This document shows positions 9,332 through 17,660 of a DNA stretch of 64,000 bases, piece after piece (the first letter of the stretch is position 1; every line of letters begins with the position of its first letter). The notes beneath the pieces are model-generated. The model searched no databases and had not been told where the DNA came from. It saw only the letters and a list, made by a program, of their open reading frames with translations. Source of the DNA: Dechloromonas sp. ZY10 (GTDB taxonomy: Bacteria; Pseudomonadota; Gammaproteobacteria; Burkholderiales; Rhodocyclaceae); NCBI RefSeq assembly GCF_041378895.1, contig NZ_CP144212.1:1535501-1599500 (forward strand), written 5' to 3'. Position numbers and translations under genes: made by a program.

Positions 9332-11467
9332 TCACCACTTGCCTTCGAGCGACAGGAAAAAGCCGCGCTGGCCGCGTTCGCGCCCGCTCAGCGACCAGTC
9401 GTCGCCGCCCTGCCAGGCACGCGCCAGGCGGCGGGTGTCGGCGGCCAGCACGTTCTGCGCTTCGAAGCGCAGGTTGAGCTGCGGCGTCAGGCGGTGAGTG
9501 AGATAAAGATCGAGCAGGCGGCGCGCCTTCTGTTCGCTCGCGCTCTCGCCGGGGATCGCGCTGCGGGTCGCGCCGTAGAGGTTGAACTGGAAACCGGCGC
9601 TGGCCTGCCACCACGGCAGCGCCTGGTCGATGCCCAGGCTCCATTGGTAGCGCGGCAGGTCGCGGGCGTCGCGGACGATGCCCAGACGTTGGTCGGCGAC
9701 GCGGGCCTGGGGGAGCGTCAGATAGCTGCGCAAGGCGGCGCCTTTCCAGCCGAAGGCCTCGCCCTTGAGCTTGGCGTCGAGCTCCAGGCCCCAGTGCCGG
9801 GCTGTGCCTTCGTTATAGGGGCGGTCGACCCAGCGCGTGCCTTCGAGCGTGCTCCGGCGTTCGATGAAATCCTCGGTACGGCGAAGGTAGACATTGGCGC
9901 CGAGGGTGCCGGCGCCGTTCGGCAGATGCCGGTCGAGCGCCAGTTCCCAGTTCAGGTTGCGCTCGGCCCGCAGTTCGGGATTGCCGCCACGGTCGGCTTC
10001 GAGCGGGCTGTTGTTGCCGCCGCCGCGCACGGTCAACGGGGAAATTTCTTCCAGTTTCGGAGTTTTCAGGCCGGCGCCGAGCGATGAGCGCAGGATCAGG
10101 TCGGGCGTCAGTTCGAAACGTCCGGCCAGGGACGGCGCCAGTTGCCCGGCGCGGCGCTCGCGTTCGCCGACGGCGAGGCTCAGGTGCTCGCCGCGCACCC
10201 CGTAGGTCAGCGTCAGCGCCGGCGCCAGCGGCTGTTCGTGCTGCGCCCAGGCGGTCCATTGGCGGGCCTCGGCCTGGTATGTGCCGTGGCCGGCAAAAAT
10301 GCCGCTGGCCTGCTGGCGTTCCTCGCGTCGATGCCAGCTCTGTTCCAGCCCGAACGAGAGCAGGCCGCTGCCGGCCGGGCGGTCAAGGCGCAGCGCCGAG
10401 GCGAATTCGCGCTCGTCGCGGTCGATCGCCTCGCGGCCGTGGCTGGCGTTGCCGGCGGCGTCGAGCCAGCGGCGCTCGGTGTCCTGTTCGCGCCGCGCGG
10501 CCATCGCCGCGACCCGCCCGGACAGCTTGCCGAGTGCGCTTTTCTGTTCGCCTTCGAGGCGCAGCCGGGCGATGGTCAGCTGGCTTTCCTCGCGTTCGCG
10601 GCGGCTGCCGTCGGCGCGCAGTTCGCCGGCCGTACCGTCGCTGGGGGTTGTCGCGGCGCTGCGGCTGAAGGCGCCGTGCCGTTCGCCGCGGTTGTGGTAC
10701 AGGCTGGGCCACAGCGACAGGCTGCCGTCGCCGCCGCGCCAGGTCAGGCGGGGCGAAACAATCAATTCGTCGAGCCGGTAGGGGCTGCTTTCGCGTTCCT
10801 CCTGGTACGCAGCCGGGCCGGCCACGGTCGACTGCCGGCGCCGGGTGTTTTTCTCCAGCGGCATCGCGTGGTGGTTCAGCGTCAGCGGCAGAATCCACGA
10901 AAAGCCGGCGCTGCCGCCGCCCTGGCTGAGCGTGAATTGCCCGTTGGCGGACTCGCCGCGGCTGCCGAGCGCGGCTTTCAGGGCCGTGCTGCCTTGCGGC
11001 CGGGCCTTGCGCATGACCAGGTTGACCGTGACCGGGGCGCTGCCGCCGTGTTCGGCCGAGGCGCCACGCAGGATTTCGACCCGCTCCAGTTCGCCCGCCG
11101 GCAGGCGGCCGACCGTGGTCAGCGCGTAGCGGGCGTTGGCGCTCGGACGTTCGCCGTCGACCAGGAACTGCACCGCGTCGCGCCCCATGCCGCGCGCGTT
11201 GGCGCTCGGGCCGCCGTCGCCGCCGTGGGCGCCGGCCTCGATCCCGGGCAGCTTGCGGATCACCTCATTCACGGTCAACCCGCCCAAAGCCTCGATTTCC
11301 TGGCGGTCGATCACGGTTTTCTGGGTCACCGCCGCCTGCCTTTCGGCCTCCGCCTCGCTGCTGGCGGTTACCGTCACCGCTTCGAGCACGGTCGGCTCCG
11401 CCGCCAGGCCGGGGGCCGCGCAGGCGCTGGCGAGAAGCGCCGCGAGCGCTGACCGGCGGGGCTTCAT
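9332..11467 (-). CDS. TonB-dependent outer-membrane receptor (second of the locus)
   Basis: A 711-aa receptor with a signal peptide (cleavage near AAPGLAAEP), a TonB-box-like region (TVLEAVTVTASS) and a plug domain (VNEVIRKLPGIEAG, FLVDGERPS, ERVEILRGASAEHGG). A beta-barrel follows, ending in the aromatic-rich tail GFFLSLEGKW. Its start overlaps the end of the CobN-like gene by 4 bp, so the two are translationally coupled. The substrate cannot be read from sequence; its place in the locus suggests a metal-tetrapyrrole or a related chelate. Confidence 0.9.
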   Translation of the reverse strand: MKPRRSALAALLASACAAPGLAAEPTVLEAVTVTASSEAEAERQAAVTQKTVIDRQEIEALGGLTVNEVIRKLPGIEAGAHGGDGGPSANARGMGRDAVQFLVDGERPSANARYALTTVGRLPAGELERVEILRGASAEHGGSAPVTVNLVMRKARPQGSTALKAALGSRGESANGQFTLSQGGGSAGFSWILPLTLNHHAMPLEKNTRRRQSTVAGPAAYQEERESSPYRLDELIVSPRLTWRGGDGSLSLWPSLYHNRGERHGAFSRSAATTPSDGTAGELRADGSRREREESQLTIARLRLEGEQKSALGKLSGRVAAMAARREQDTERRWLDAAGNASHGREAIDRDEREFASALRLDRPAGSGLLSFGLEQSWHRREERQQASGIFAGHGTYQAEARQWTAWAQHEQPLAPALTLTYGVRGEHLSLAVGERERRAGQLAPSLAGRFELTPDLILRSSLGAGLKTPKLEEISPLTVRGGGNNSPLEADRGGNPELRAERNLNWELALDRHLPNGAGTLGANVYLRRTEDFIERRSTLEGTRWVDRPYNEGTARHWGLELDAKLKGEAFGWKGAALRSYLTLPQARVADQRLGIVRDARDLPRYQWSLGIDQALPWWQASAGFQFNLYGATRSAIPGESASEQKARRLLDLYLTHRLTPQLNLRFEAQNVLAADTRRLARAWQGGDDWSLSGRERGQRGFFLSLEGKW

Positions 11468-14400
11468 GCGGCCCTCCGCTGGCGGCGGACGGTGGTCAGG
11501 GCACCGCCCAGCGTTGCCAGGAGCAGCAGGCCGCCGCCGGCCAGCGCCAGGGGCGGCGGTTCGGGCAGGCGCTCGACGACTTTTTCCAGCTTGATCCCGC
11601 TGATCTGCGGTGCCGGCGCTGCGGCCGGCGGCGGGACCAGGTCGGCGGCGCGCTGCGGCCGGGCCGGCGCCGGGGCCGGCAGCGGCGCGACCAGGCCGAA
11701 GCCGGCGGCAGCGAATTGCTCGAAGGCGGCGTTGTCGCTCTTCACGTCATGGCGCCGGGCCAGCTCGCGGTAGCGCTGCTTGAGTTCGGCGACGGTTTGC
11801 GCATCGGCCTGCCAGTAGCCGTGACGGGCCATTTCCAGCATCTTCTCGATGCTTTGCGCCAGCGCGTGCGGGTTGTTCTTCTCGAACCAGTCCTTCAAGC
11901 CGAGCCGGTGCTTGTCGCGGACGTAGACCTCGACGAACTCCTGCCACTGGTCGTCGCGGACGATTTCGCGCGAAACGGTGGTCCAGCCGGTGAAGTTATT
12001 GATCCCGTCGAGCACTTGCAAGGTGCCGGCGTAGCCTTCGGCCATCAGGCCCTGGATGTAGCCGGGGTGGAAGTTCCGGGTGGCCAGTTCCTTGGCCAGG
12101 AACTGGTCGGCGCCTTCGATCTTGCCGCCGCTTTTGCCGCCGGTACCGTCGCCGCCGCTGTTGCGCAGGTTGGCGATGTACAGTTCGGGCGCCTTGCCGT
12201 CGAGCGCGCGCACTGCGGCGCCGATGCCGCCGAGGTACTGGAAGGGATCGTCGGTGGTCAGCATGCCGTAGAGGTTCGAGCTGCGCGACAGGATCGCGCC
12301 TTCGGTGCCCTTCAGGTGTTCGGCGTAGAGGTTGATGGCGGCAGCCGCGCCATTGCCGGCCGCGTCGGCGCCGGCAATCCCCTTGCTGCCCCAGGTCGCT
12401 TCGTCGCTGCCGTAGGCGTGCTGCATCCGCGACAGGTAAAGATTGGCCAGCTTCTTATCGGCTTCGCCCTTGCTTTTCCAGGTATCGGTGGCGAGCGCGG
12501 CGTCGTCGAGCCCGGTGCCGTAGCGGCCGGATTCGTTGGAGAAGATGCGGGTTTCGGCGGCCCGTTGCGCGGCTTTTTCCGGTACGCCCTGCTTGACCAG
12601 GCGGGCGGCGAGGGCGCGGCTGTTGGCGAAGACCGGGTTGTCGGCTTCGTCGGCGCGGGCCGCCAGCTCGACCGCCTTGGCCAGTTGCTTGATCGCGTTC
12701 GGGAAATGGTCGCGATAGAGACCGGTGGCCGAGAGCACGACGTCGATGCGCGGCCGCTTGAGTTGTTCGCGCGGCACCAGCTTGACGTCGACGACCCGGC
12801 CGCCGGCGTCCCATACCGGTTCGACGCCCAGCGTCCACAGCGCCTGGGCTTCGAGGATGCCCTGGTGGCGCATGGTTTCGACCGACCACAGCGAGAAGGC
12901 GAGCTTCTGCGGCGGCCGGCCGGCTTTCGCGGTGTGCGCCGCGATCAAGGCCTCGGCTGCTTCCTTGCCGGCTTCCCAGGCGGCTTTGGTCGGCACCCGC
13001 GAAGGATCGAAGCCGTACAGGTTGCGGCCGGTCGGCAGCGCGTCCGGGTTCTTGATCGGGTCGCCGCCGTAGGAGGTCGGGCGGTGCTGGCCGGACAGCG
13101 CGGCAAGCAGGCCGGCGATCTCGCCTTCGGCACCGAGCTCGGCGTACCAGCGGCGGCCTTGTTCGAGTTTTTCGGCGAGTGCCTTGTCGCCTGGCGGCGG
13201 CGTCTTCCCGGCGAGCGCCTCGCTGAGCATGCGGAAGGGCGGAGTGTTGGTCAGCTTGGTGTAGTCGCCGACGAAGATTTCGTCGAGATCGTCTTCCTTG
13301 ACCCCCATGATCCGCGCCGCGGTTTCGTGGAAGCCCTTGCCCAGCATCAGCAGCACGGTGCCGAGCCGGTGCTTGTCCTGCGGCGCCGTGCCGAAGCTGT
13401 GCAGGCCGAGCGGTTGTGCGGTCTGCGCCAGTTCGTGCAGGTGGTTGTGCAACTCGTCGATGAAGGTGCGGAAGTCCCGGTCGATGCGGGCTTCGCTCCA
13501 GCCCATGTCCTTGTCGATGCGTTCCTTTTTGACCCGCTTTTTCAGGTCGACCGCAATTTTTTCCTTCACCGCGCCGTCGTCCTGCGCCAGCCACTGATGT
13601 AGCAGGTCGTGGATCTGGGTCAGCGCGTCGTGTAGCCCGGCCGGAGCGAAGGGCGGCGTCTGGTGGCTGACGATCACCGCCCGGCCGCGCCGCTTGGCCT
13701 GCAGGGCTTCGCCGATGTTATCGACGATGTAGGGGTAGATCACCGGCACGTCGCCGACCGCGAGCAGCGGGTAGTCGGTCACCGGCAGGCCGCGTTCCTT
13801 GCCCGGCAGCCATTCCTGCGAGCCGTGGGTGCCGTAGTGCACCAGCGCGTCGGCCTTGAACTGCTCGCGCAGCCACAGGTAGTGGGCTAGGTAGAAGTGC
13901 GAAGGGGCAGCCTTCGACGAGTGATAGAGGGCTTTTTCCTTTTCTTCCCAGCGTTCGCCGCGCGGCGCTTGCGGGCTGAAGACGAGTTTGCCGACGGCCA
14001 GACGCGGGATCACGAAAAAGGCTTCGCCACGGTCGACCAGCACCATCGCCGATTTTTCCGGCGCACCCCAGCGCGCGTGGATTTCGTCCTGGATTGCCTG
14101 CGGCTGGCGCTGCAGCCAGGCTGTGTAGGTGGCGACCGGGAATTTTTCGGCCAGGCCGTCGCGGAGCAGGGCGGCGAGTTGGCCATCGCGGTAGAAGGGC
14201 GCGAGCAGGCGTTGCAGGGTGCCGATCAGGGTCATTTCGCTTTCGCCACGGGTATCGTAGCCGGCGGCTTGCAGCGCCTTGAGCGTGGCTTCGAAGCTCT
14301 TCGGCACGTTCATGAACGAGGCCGAGAGATTTTTTTCGCCCGGCGGGTAGTTCCAGAACAGCACCGCAACCTTCTTCTCGCCGTTGGGCAGGCGTTGCAG

Positions 14401-15465
14401 GCGGATCAGCCGCAGCGCTTTGTTGACCACCGCAGCGGCCTGCGCGGGCAGCACCGTGGTCTCGCCGCTGGCCTTGTCCACGGTGTGGGCGACGATGGCG
14501 TCGACGATCCCGGCGTATTCGCCCTGGGCCAGGTAGAAAGGCACGTCGGTCAGCGGCACGCCTTGCGGGTCGGCACGCCAGGCGGCCTCGTCGCCCTTGC
14601 GGTAGCTCAAGGCGTGGACCACCGGAATGCCGAGTGCGGCCAGTTCCTTGCGCCGGCCTTCGGGGTCAAGCACGATCTGGGTGTTGATCACCGCGTCGGC
14701 GACGACCCGGTCGCCGACGGTCAGCATCTTTTGATGGGTGCCGAGGACGCTGGCGTAGTAGGGCAGGGCGATGGCGCCGGCGGCTTCGATGCGGGCGACC
14801 AGATCGTCGATGAAGCCGGTCTGCTCGGCGCCGATATAAATCTGGTGCATGGCGATGGCGACGGTCGGCGGCCGTTGGTCGGGAGCGATGCCGCGCCACT
14901 TGAAATACTCGGCGGGGTTGGCGAAAACCCGTTGCGGCGCGCGCGGATGGTAGATCGCCTCGTCCGGAAAGACGAAGGGCGGGGCCACCGCCGGCAGCGG
15001 CCGGCCGTGCAGGTGGGCGGCGAGCAGCGCAAAAAAGGCGTCGTAGTTCTGTCGCCCGCCGTTCAGGTAGTAGGCGTGCAGCGTGGCGGCAAGGGCCGGC
15101 GGCAGGCCGCTGGCGGTGGGGCCGCTGTCCTTGATCCAGAGTTGCGGCATTTTGAGCTGGCCGAGGGCGGCGCCGAGTTTGTTGCGGACTGCTTCCTGCA
15201 TGTGGCTGCGGGCCGCGTCGAACACCACCAGCCGGCGCTGGTCGAGTATTTTGCCCGCTGTTTCGCCGCCCAGCCGCTCGGCAAAGTGCGTTTCCACGGT
15301 CAACCCGTATTTGGCGCCGATTTCGCCGAGCACCTTGAATTTGCCCGGCGGCACCGGCGCGGTGGCGATGAACAGGATCGAGGCCGGCGCGGTGGCGGCA
15401 GCCGGTGTGGCGTGGCCGAGCAGCAGCGCGGTCAGGAACAGGAGCAGGGAGCGGAAGCGGGGCAT
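11464..15465 (-). CDS. Exported CobN-like chelatase (HmuS type)
   Basis: A 1333-aa protein homologous to CobN/ChlH, the large metal-chelatase subunit. The hallmark HYGTHGSQEWLPGK lies near residues 543-556, followed by IYPYIVDNIGEALQAKRRG. Unlike cytosolic CobN it has an N-terminal signal peptide (LLLFLTALLLGHATPAAA) and a C-terminal anchor helix (PPLALAGGGLLLLATLGG) with a basic tail, so it should sit in the periplasm. No CobS/CobT or ATPase partner is nearby. Its neighbours are TonB receptors, an ExbB-like and a DUF2149 protein, as in Bacteroides hmu loci, where HmuS is a CobN-like protein implicated in removing iron from haem. Dechelation is therefore likelier than cobalt insertion; this is inference. 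Confidence 0.85.
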   Translation of the reverse strand: MPRFRSLLLFLTALLLGHATPAAATAPASILFIATAPVPPGKFKVLGEIGAKYGLTVETHFAERLGGETAGKILDQRRLVVFDAARSHMQEAVRNKLGAALGQLKMPQLWIKDSGPTASGLPPALAATLHAYYLNGGRQNYDAFFALLAAHLHGRPLPAVAPPFVFPDEAIYHPRAPQRVFANPAEYFKWRGIAPDQRPPTVAIAMHQIYIGAEQTGFIDDLVARIEAAGAIALPYYASVLGTHQKMLTVGDRVVADAVINTQIVLDPEGRRKELAALGIPVVHALSYRKGDEAAWRADPQGVPLTDVPFYLAQGEYAGIVDAIVAHTVDKASGETTVLPAQAAAVVNKALRLIRLQRLPNGEKKVAVLFWNYPPGEKNLSASFMNVPKSFEATLKALQAAGYDTRGESEMTLIGTLQRLLAPFYRDGQLAALLRDGLAEKFPVATYTAWLQRQPQAIQDEIHARWGAPEKSAMVLVDRGEAFFVIPRLAVGKLVFSPQAPRGERWEEKEKALYHSSKAAPSHFYLAHYLWLREQFKADALVHYGTHGSQEWLPGKERGLPVTDYPLLAVGDVPVIYPYIVDNIGEALQAKRRGRAVIVSHQTPPFAPAGLHDALTQIHDLLHQWLAQDDGAVKEKIAVDLKKRVKKERIDKDMGWSEARIDRDFRTFIDELHNHLHELAQTAQPLGLHSFGTAPQDKHRLGTVLLMLGKGFHETAARIMGVKEDDLDEIFVGDYTKLTNTPPFRMLSEALAGKTPPPGDKALAEKLEQGRRWYAELGAEGEIAGLLAALSGQHRPTSYGGDPIKNPDALPTGRNLYGFDPSRVPTKAAWEAGKEAAEALIAAHTAKAGRPPQKLAFSLWSVETMRHQGILEAQALWTLGVEPVWDAGGRVVDVKLVPREQLKRPRIDVVLSATGLYRDHFPNAIKQLAKAVELAARADEADNPVFANSRALAARLVKQGVPEKAAQRAAETRIFSNESGRYGTGLDDAALATDTWKSKGEADKKLANLYLSRMQHAYGSDEATWGSKGIAGADAAGNGAAAAINLYAEHLKGTEGAILSRSSNLYGMLTTDDPFQYLGGIGAAVRALDGKAPELYIANLRNSGGDGTGGKSGGKIEGADQFLAKELATRNFHPGYIQGLMAEGYAGTLQVLDGINNFTGWTTVSREIVRDDQWQEFVEVYVRDKHRLGLKDWFEKNNPHALAQSIEKMLEMARHGYWQADAQTVAELKQRYRELARRHDVKSDNAAFEQFAAAGFGLVAPLPAPAPARPQRAADLVPPPAAAPAPQISGIKLEKVVERLPEPPPLALAGGGLLLLATLGGALTTVRRQRRAA

Positions 15466-15558
15466 GGGCGGAACATCGGCAGGAAGATGAAAACCGGCCG
15501 TAGCCGGCGTTGACCGTGGCGCCAGACGGCGGCCGGGGCCGCCGCCTGGCGTGCGGAC

Positions 15559-17481
15559 TCAGAAGTCGCTACGCAGCGTGACGAAGAGGTTGCGCCCCAT
15601 CTCGGCGTAGCCGAAGTTGGGCGACTTCTCGGCGAGACGGACGTCGGTCAGGTTGTTGATTCCGGCGCGCAGGCTCAGCTGCTTGCCGATCTTCTTGCCG
15701 ACGCTGGCGTTCCAGACGGCGTAAGCCGGCAGCCGGACGCCGGTCGAGTCGAGCTGGCGACCGTAGTATTCGACCGCGCCGCGGGTGCTCCAGCCATCGG
15801 CCAGGCGCCAGTCGAGCTGCGAAGCCAGCGTCAGTTCGGGACGATTGGCCAAGTCCCGGCCGCTGCTGCTGTCCTTGGCGTTGAGCGCGGTGAGGTTGGC
15901 GCTCCATTGCAATGCCGGGCTGATTTCCCAGCTGAAGCCGGTTTCCAGGCCGCTGATCCGGGCCTTGTCGACGTTGTCGTAGAGATAGGTGCGGCGGATG
16001 CCGGAGACGCTGAGCAGCTTGTAGGTGATCAGGTCTTCGACGCGCGAGTGGAACAGCGTTGCGCGCAGGTTGAGCGGGCCGCGCTTCCAGTCGGCACCGA
16101 TTTCCAGCGAATCGGCGCTTTCGGGCTTGATCCGGGCGTTGCCGAGGAAGGTGTGGGGGCCTTCGGCGCCGACATAGCTGGGAGAAATCTGCTTCAGCGT
16201 CGGCGCCTTGAAGGCGTGGCCGTAGCCGCCCTTGATCACCAGTTCCGGGCTGGCTTCCCAGACCAGGTAGGCACGCGGGCTGGTTTCGTTGCCGAAGATT
16301 TCGTGGTGGTCGTTGCGGATGCCGGCGGTCAGCATCAGGTTCTTGCCGAGCGCGATTTCGTCCTGGATGAACAGCGCCTTGTGCGTCGCATCGTCCTTGC
16401 CGCCGATCAGGCCGCTGTTTTTCAGCGTTTCGGTCCGCTGCTCGCCGCCGACGGTCAGGATGTGGCTGCCCAGCTTGAGCGCCGCGAAGCCATCGACGAC
16501 CTGGTCGCGCATGTTCTGCGGCCGGGTTGCCGCGACGCCGTTGCTGCGCCGGTTGGTGATGTCGATTTCGCTGTCGTAGACGCGTGCCTGCGCCCGCCAG
16601 TTGCCGAACTCGCCCTTCCAGGTCAGGCTGCGCTGGCTGCGGTCGATGTCGTACAGATTCTGATAGGCGACGTTGCCGCTGACGTCGTCGTAGCGCCGGG
16701 TTTCGTTGCCGCCGTTCCATTGCAGGTCGAGGCTCTGGTTTTCGCTCAGGCGAATGCTGCTGCCCAGACCGTAGCTTTGCTGCCGGCGGCCTTCGAGTTC
16801 CGAGTAGCGGCGGTCTTCCTTTTTCGCGACCGGGTCGCGTTCCTGGGTTTCGGCATTGACCCGCAGCACCACTCGCTCGCCCAGCGGGCCGGCGGCAAAC
16901 AGCGAGGCCTGGTGGCCGTCGCCGCCTTTGCCGTCGCTCAGGGTGCTGCCCGACAGTTGCAGCGAGCCGATCCAGCGGTCCTTGGGCTGGCGGGTAATCA
17001 GGTTGACCACGCCGCCCAGCGCCTCCGAGCCGTAGAGCGTGGACATCGGCCCGCGGATGATTTCGACCCGTTCGATCGCCGATACCGGCAGCCAGCCGTA
17101 CTGGTAGTCCGAATGCCCGACGATGTCGTCGGACGGGGAGATCCGCCGGCCGTCGACCAGGGTCAGCGTATGTTTGCCTTCCAGGCCGCGCAGTGCCAGG
17201 GTCTTGCGGCCGCCGACCTGGCGCGGGGTGAGCGTCACGCCGGGGGTGCCGCGGACGACGTCGAGCAGGTCGGCGGCGTTGCGCTCCTCGATCTGTTCGC
17301 GGCTGATCACGGTGACCGAGGCCGGCGCGGTGCGCGTATCGTGTTCGGACATCGTGGCGGTGACCACGGTGTCCTTCAGTTGCTTGTCGCCGGCCTGGGC
17401 GGAGTGAATGAAGACGCCGAGCAGCGCCAGCGGGATCGCGCGCAGCACGAAACGAGGGGAAAAGCAGGTCGAGCAATGCAT
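15559..17481 (-). CDS. TonB-dependent haem/vitamin B12-type receptor
   Basis: A 640-aa receptor with a signal peptide ending near AQAGDKQ, a plug domain with the TonB-box-like DTVVTATM, and the motifs TLTLVDGRRIS and ERVEIIRGPMSTLYGSEA. Its barrel carries GYGHAFKAPTLKQ followed by GNARIKPESADSLEIG, the FRAP-type segment common in haem and B12 receptors. I use the ATG at 17481, which has a strong ribosome-binding site (GGAGG). It is the first gene of the five-gene cluster, 93 bp before the CobN-like gene. A Fur-box-like site lies upstream. Confidence 0.9.
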   Translation of the reverse strand: MHCSTCFSPRFVLRAIPLALLGVFIHSAQAGDKQLKDTVVTATMSEHDTRTAPASVTVISREQIEERNAADLLDVVRGTPGVTLTPRQVGGRKTLALRGLEGKHTLTLVDGRRISPSDDIVGHSDYQYGWLPVSAIERVEIIRGPMSTLYGSEALGGVVNLITRQPKDRWIGSLQLSGSTLSDGKGGDGHQASLFAAGPLGERVVLRVNAETQERDPVAKKEDRRYSELEGRRQQSYGLGSSIRLSENQSLDLQWNGGNETRRYDDVSGNVAYQNLYDIDRSQRSLTWKGEFGNWRAQARVYDSEIDITNRRSNGVAATRPQNMRDQVVDGFAALKLGSHILTVGGEQRTETLKNSGLIGGKDDATHKALFIQDEIALGKNLMLTAGIRNDHHEIFGNETSPRAYLVWEASPELVIKGGYGHAFKAPTLKQISPSYVGAEGPHTFLGNARIKPESADSLEIGADWKRGPLNLRATLFHSRVEDLITYKLLSVSGIRRTYLYDNVDKARISGLETGFSWEISPALQWSANLTALNAKDSSSGRDLANRPELTLASQLDWRLADGWSTRGAVEYYGRQLDSTGVRLPAYAVWNASVGKKIGKQLSLRAGINNLTDVRLAEKSPNFGYAEMGRNLFVTLRSDF

Positions 17482-17551
17482 GGGAACCTCCAAAGCGAGT
17501 TGGTCTCGTCTGGCTGGCTACCGGGCGTCGGCTGGGTGGCTGGCTTGGTCT

Positions 17552-17573
17552 AATTGAGAATCGTTATTATTCC
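17552..17573 (-). promoter_or_regulatory. Fur-box-like operator upstream of the TonB/CobN locus
   Basis: Read on the minus strand, GGAATAATAACGATTCTCAA matches the Fur consensus pattern (repeated AAT/ATT triplets around a centre, ending ATTCTCA). It lies about 70-90 bp before the receptor start, where repression would be expected. It suggests iron-repressed expression of the whole cluster. No cobalamin riboswitch is visible in the short leader. Confidence 0.6.
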
Positions 17574-17604
17574 ATCTTGGGTATCGAATGGGAAGGGTGG
17601 AAAT

Positions 17605-17631
17605 GAAAAAAGCCACGAAAACGTGGCTTTT
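17605..17631. terminator. Bidirectional terminator downstream of deaD
   Basis: AAAAAGCCACG and CGTGGCTTTT flank a 4-nt AAAA loop, giving a 7-bp GC-rich stem with A/T runs on both sides. It lies 30 bp past the deaD stop codon and would end deaD transcripts. Confidence 0.85.
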
Positions 17632-17660
17632 GTCGCTGATTTTGATCTGAATCAGGTGAG

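Noticed and set aside
11464-15465. Annotation of the CobN-like gene as cobalamin-synthesis cobN
   Set aside because: The signal peptide, membrane anchor and absence of cobS/cobT or other cobalamin genes argue against a cytosolic cobaltochelatase.
11716-15513. Two long plus-strand open frames (628 and 538 codons) opposite the CobN-like gene
   Set aside because: Composition-driven shadows of a 1333-aa conserved protein; no family signature or ribosome-binding context.
15569-17553. Long overlapping frames on both strands within the TonB receptor gene
   Set aside because: Arg/Pro/Gln-rich translations typical of out-of-frame high-GC DNA; the receptor frame carries signal, plug and barrel motifs.
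17482-17604. A cobalamin riboswitch upstream of the TonB receptor
   Set aside because: The leader is too short and has no B12-box-like sequence; a Fur-box-like site fits better.
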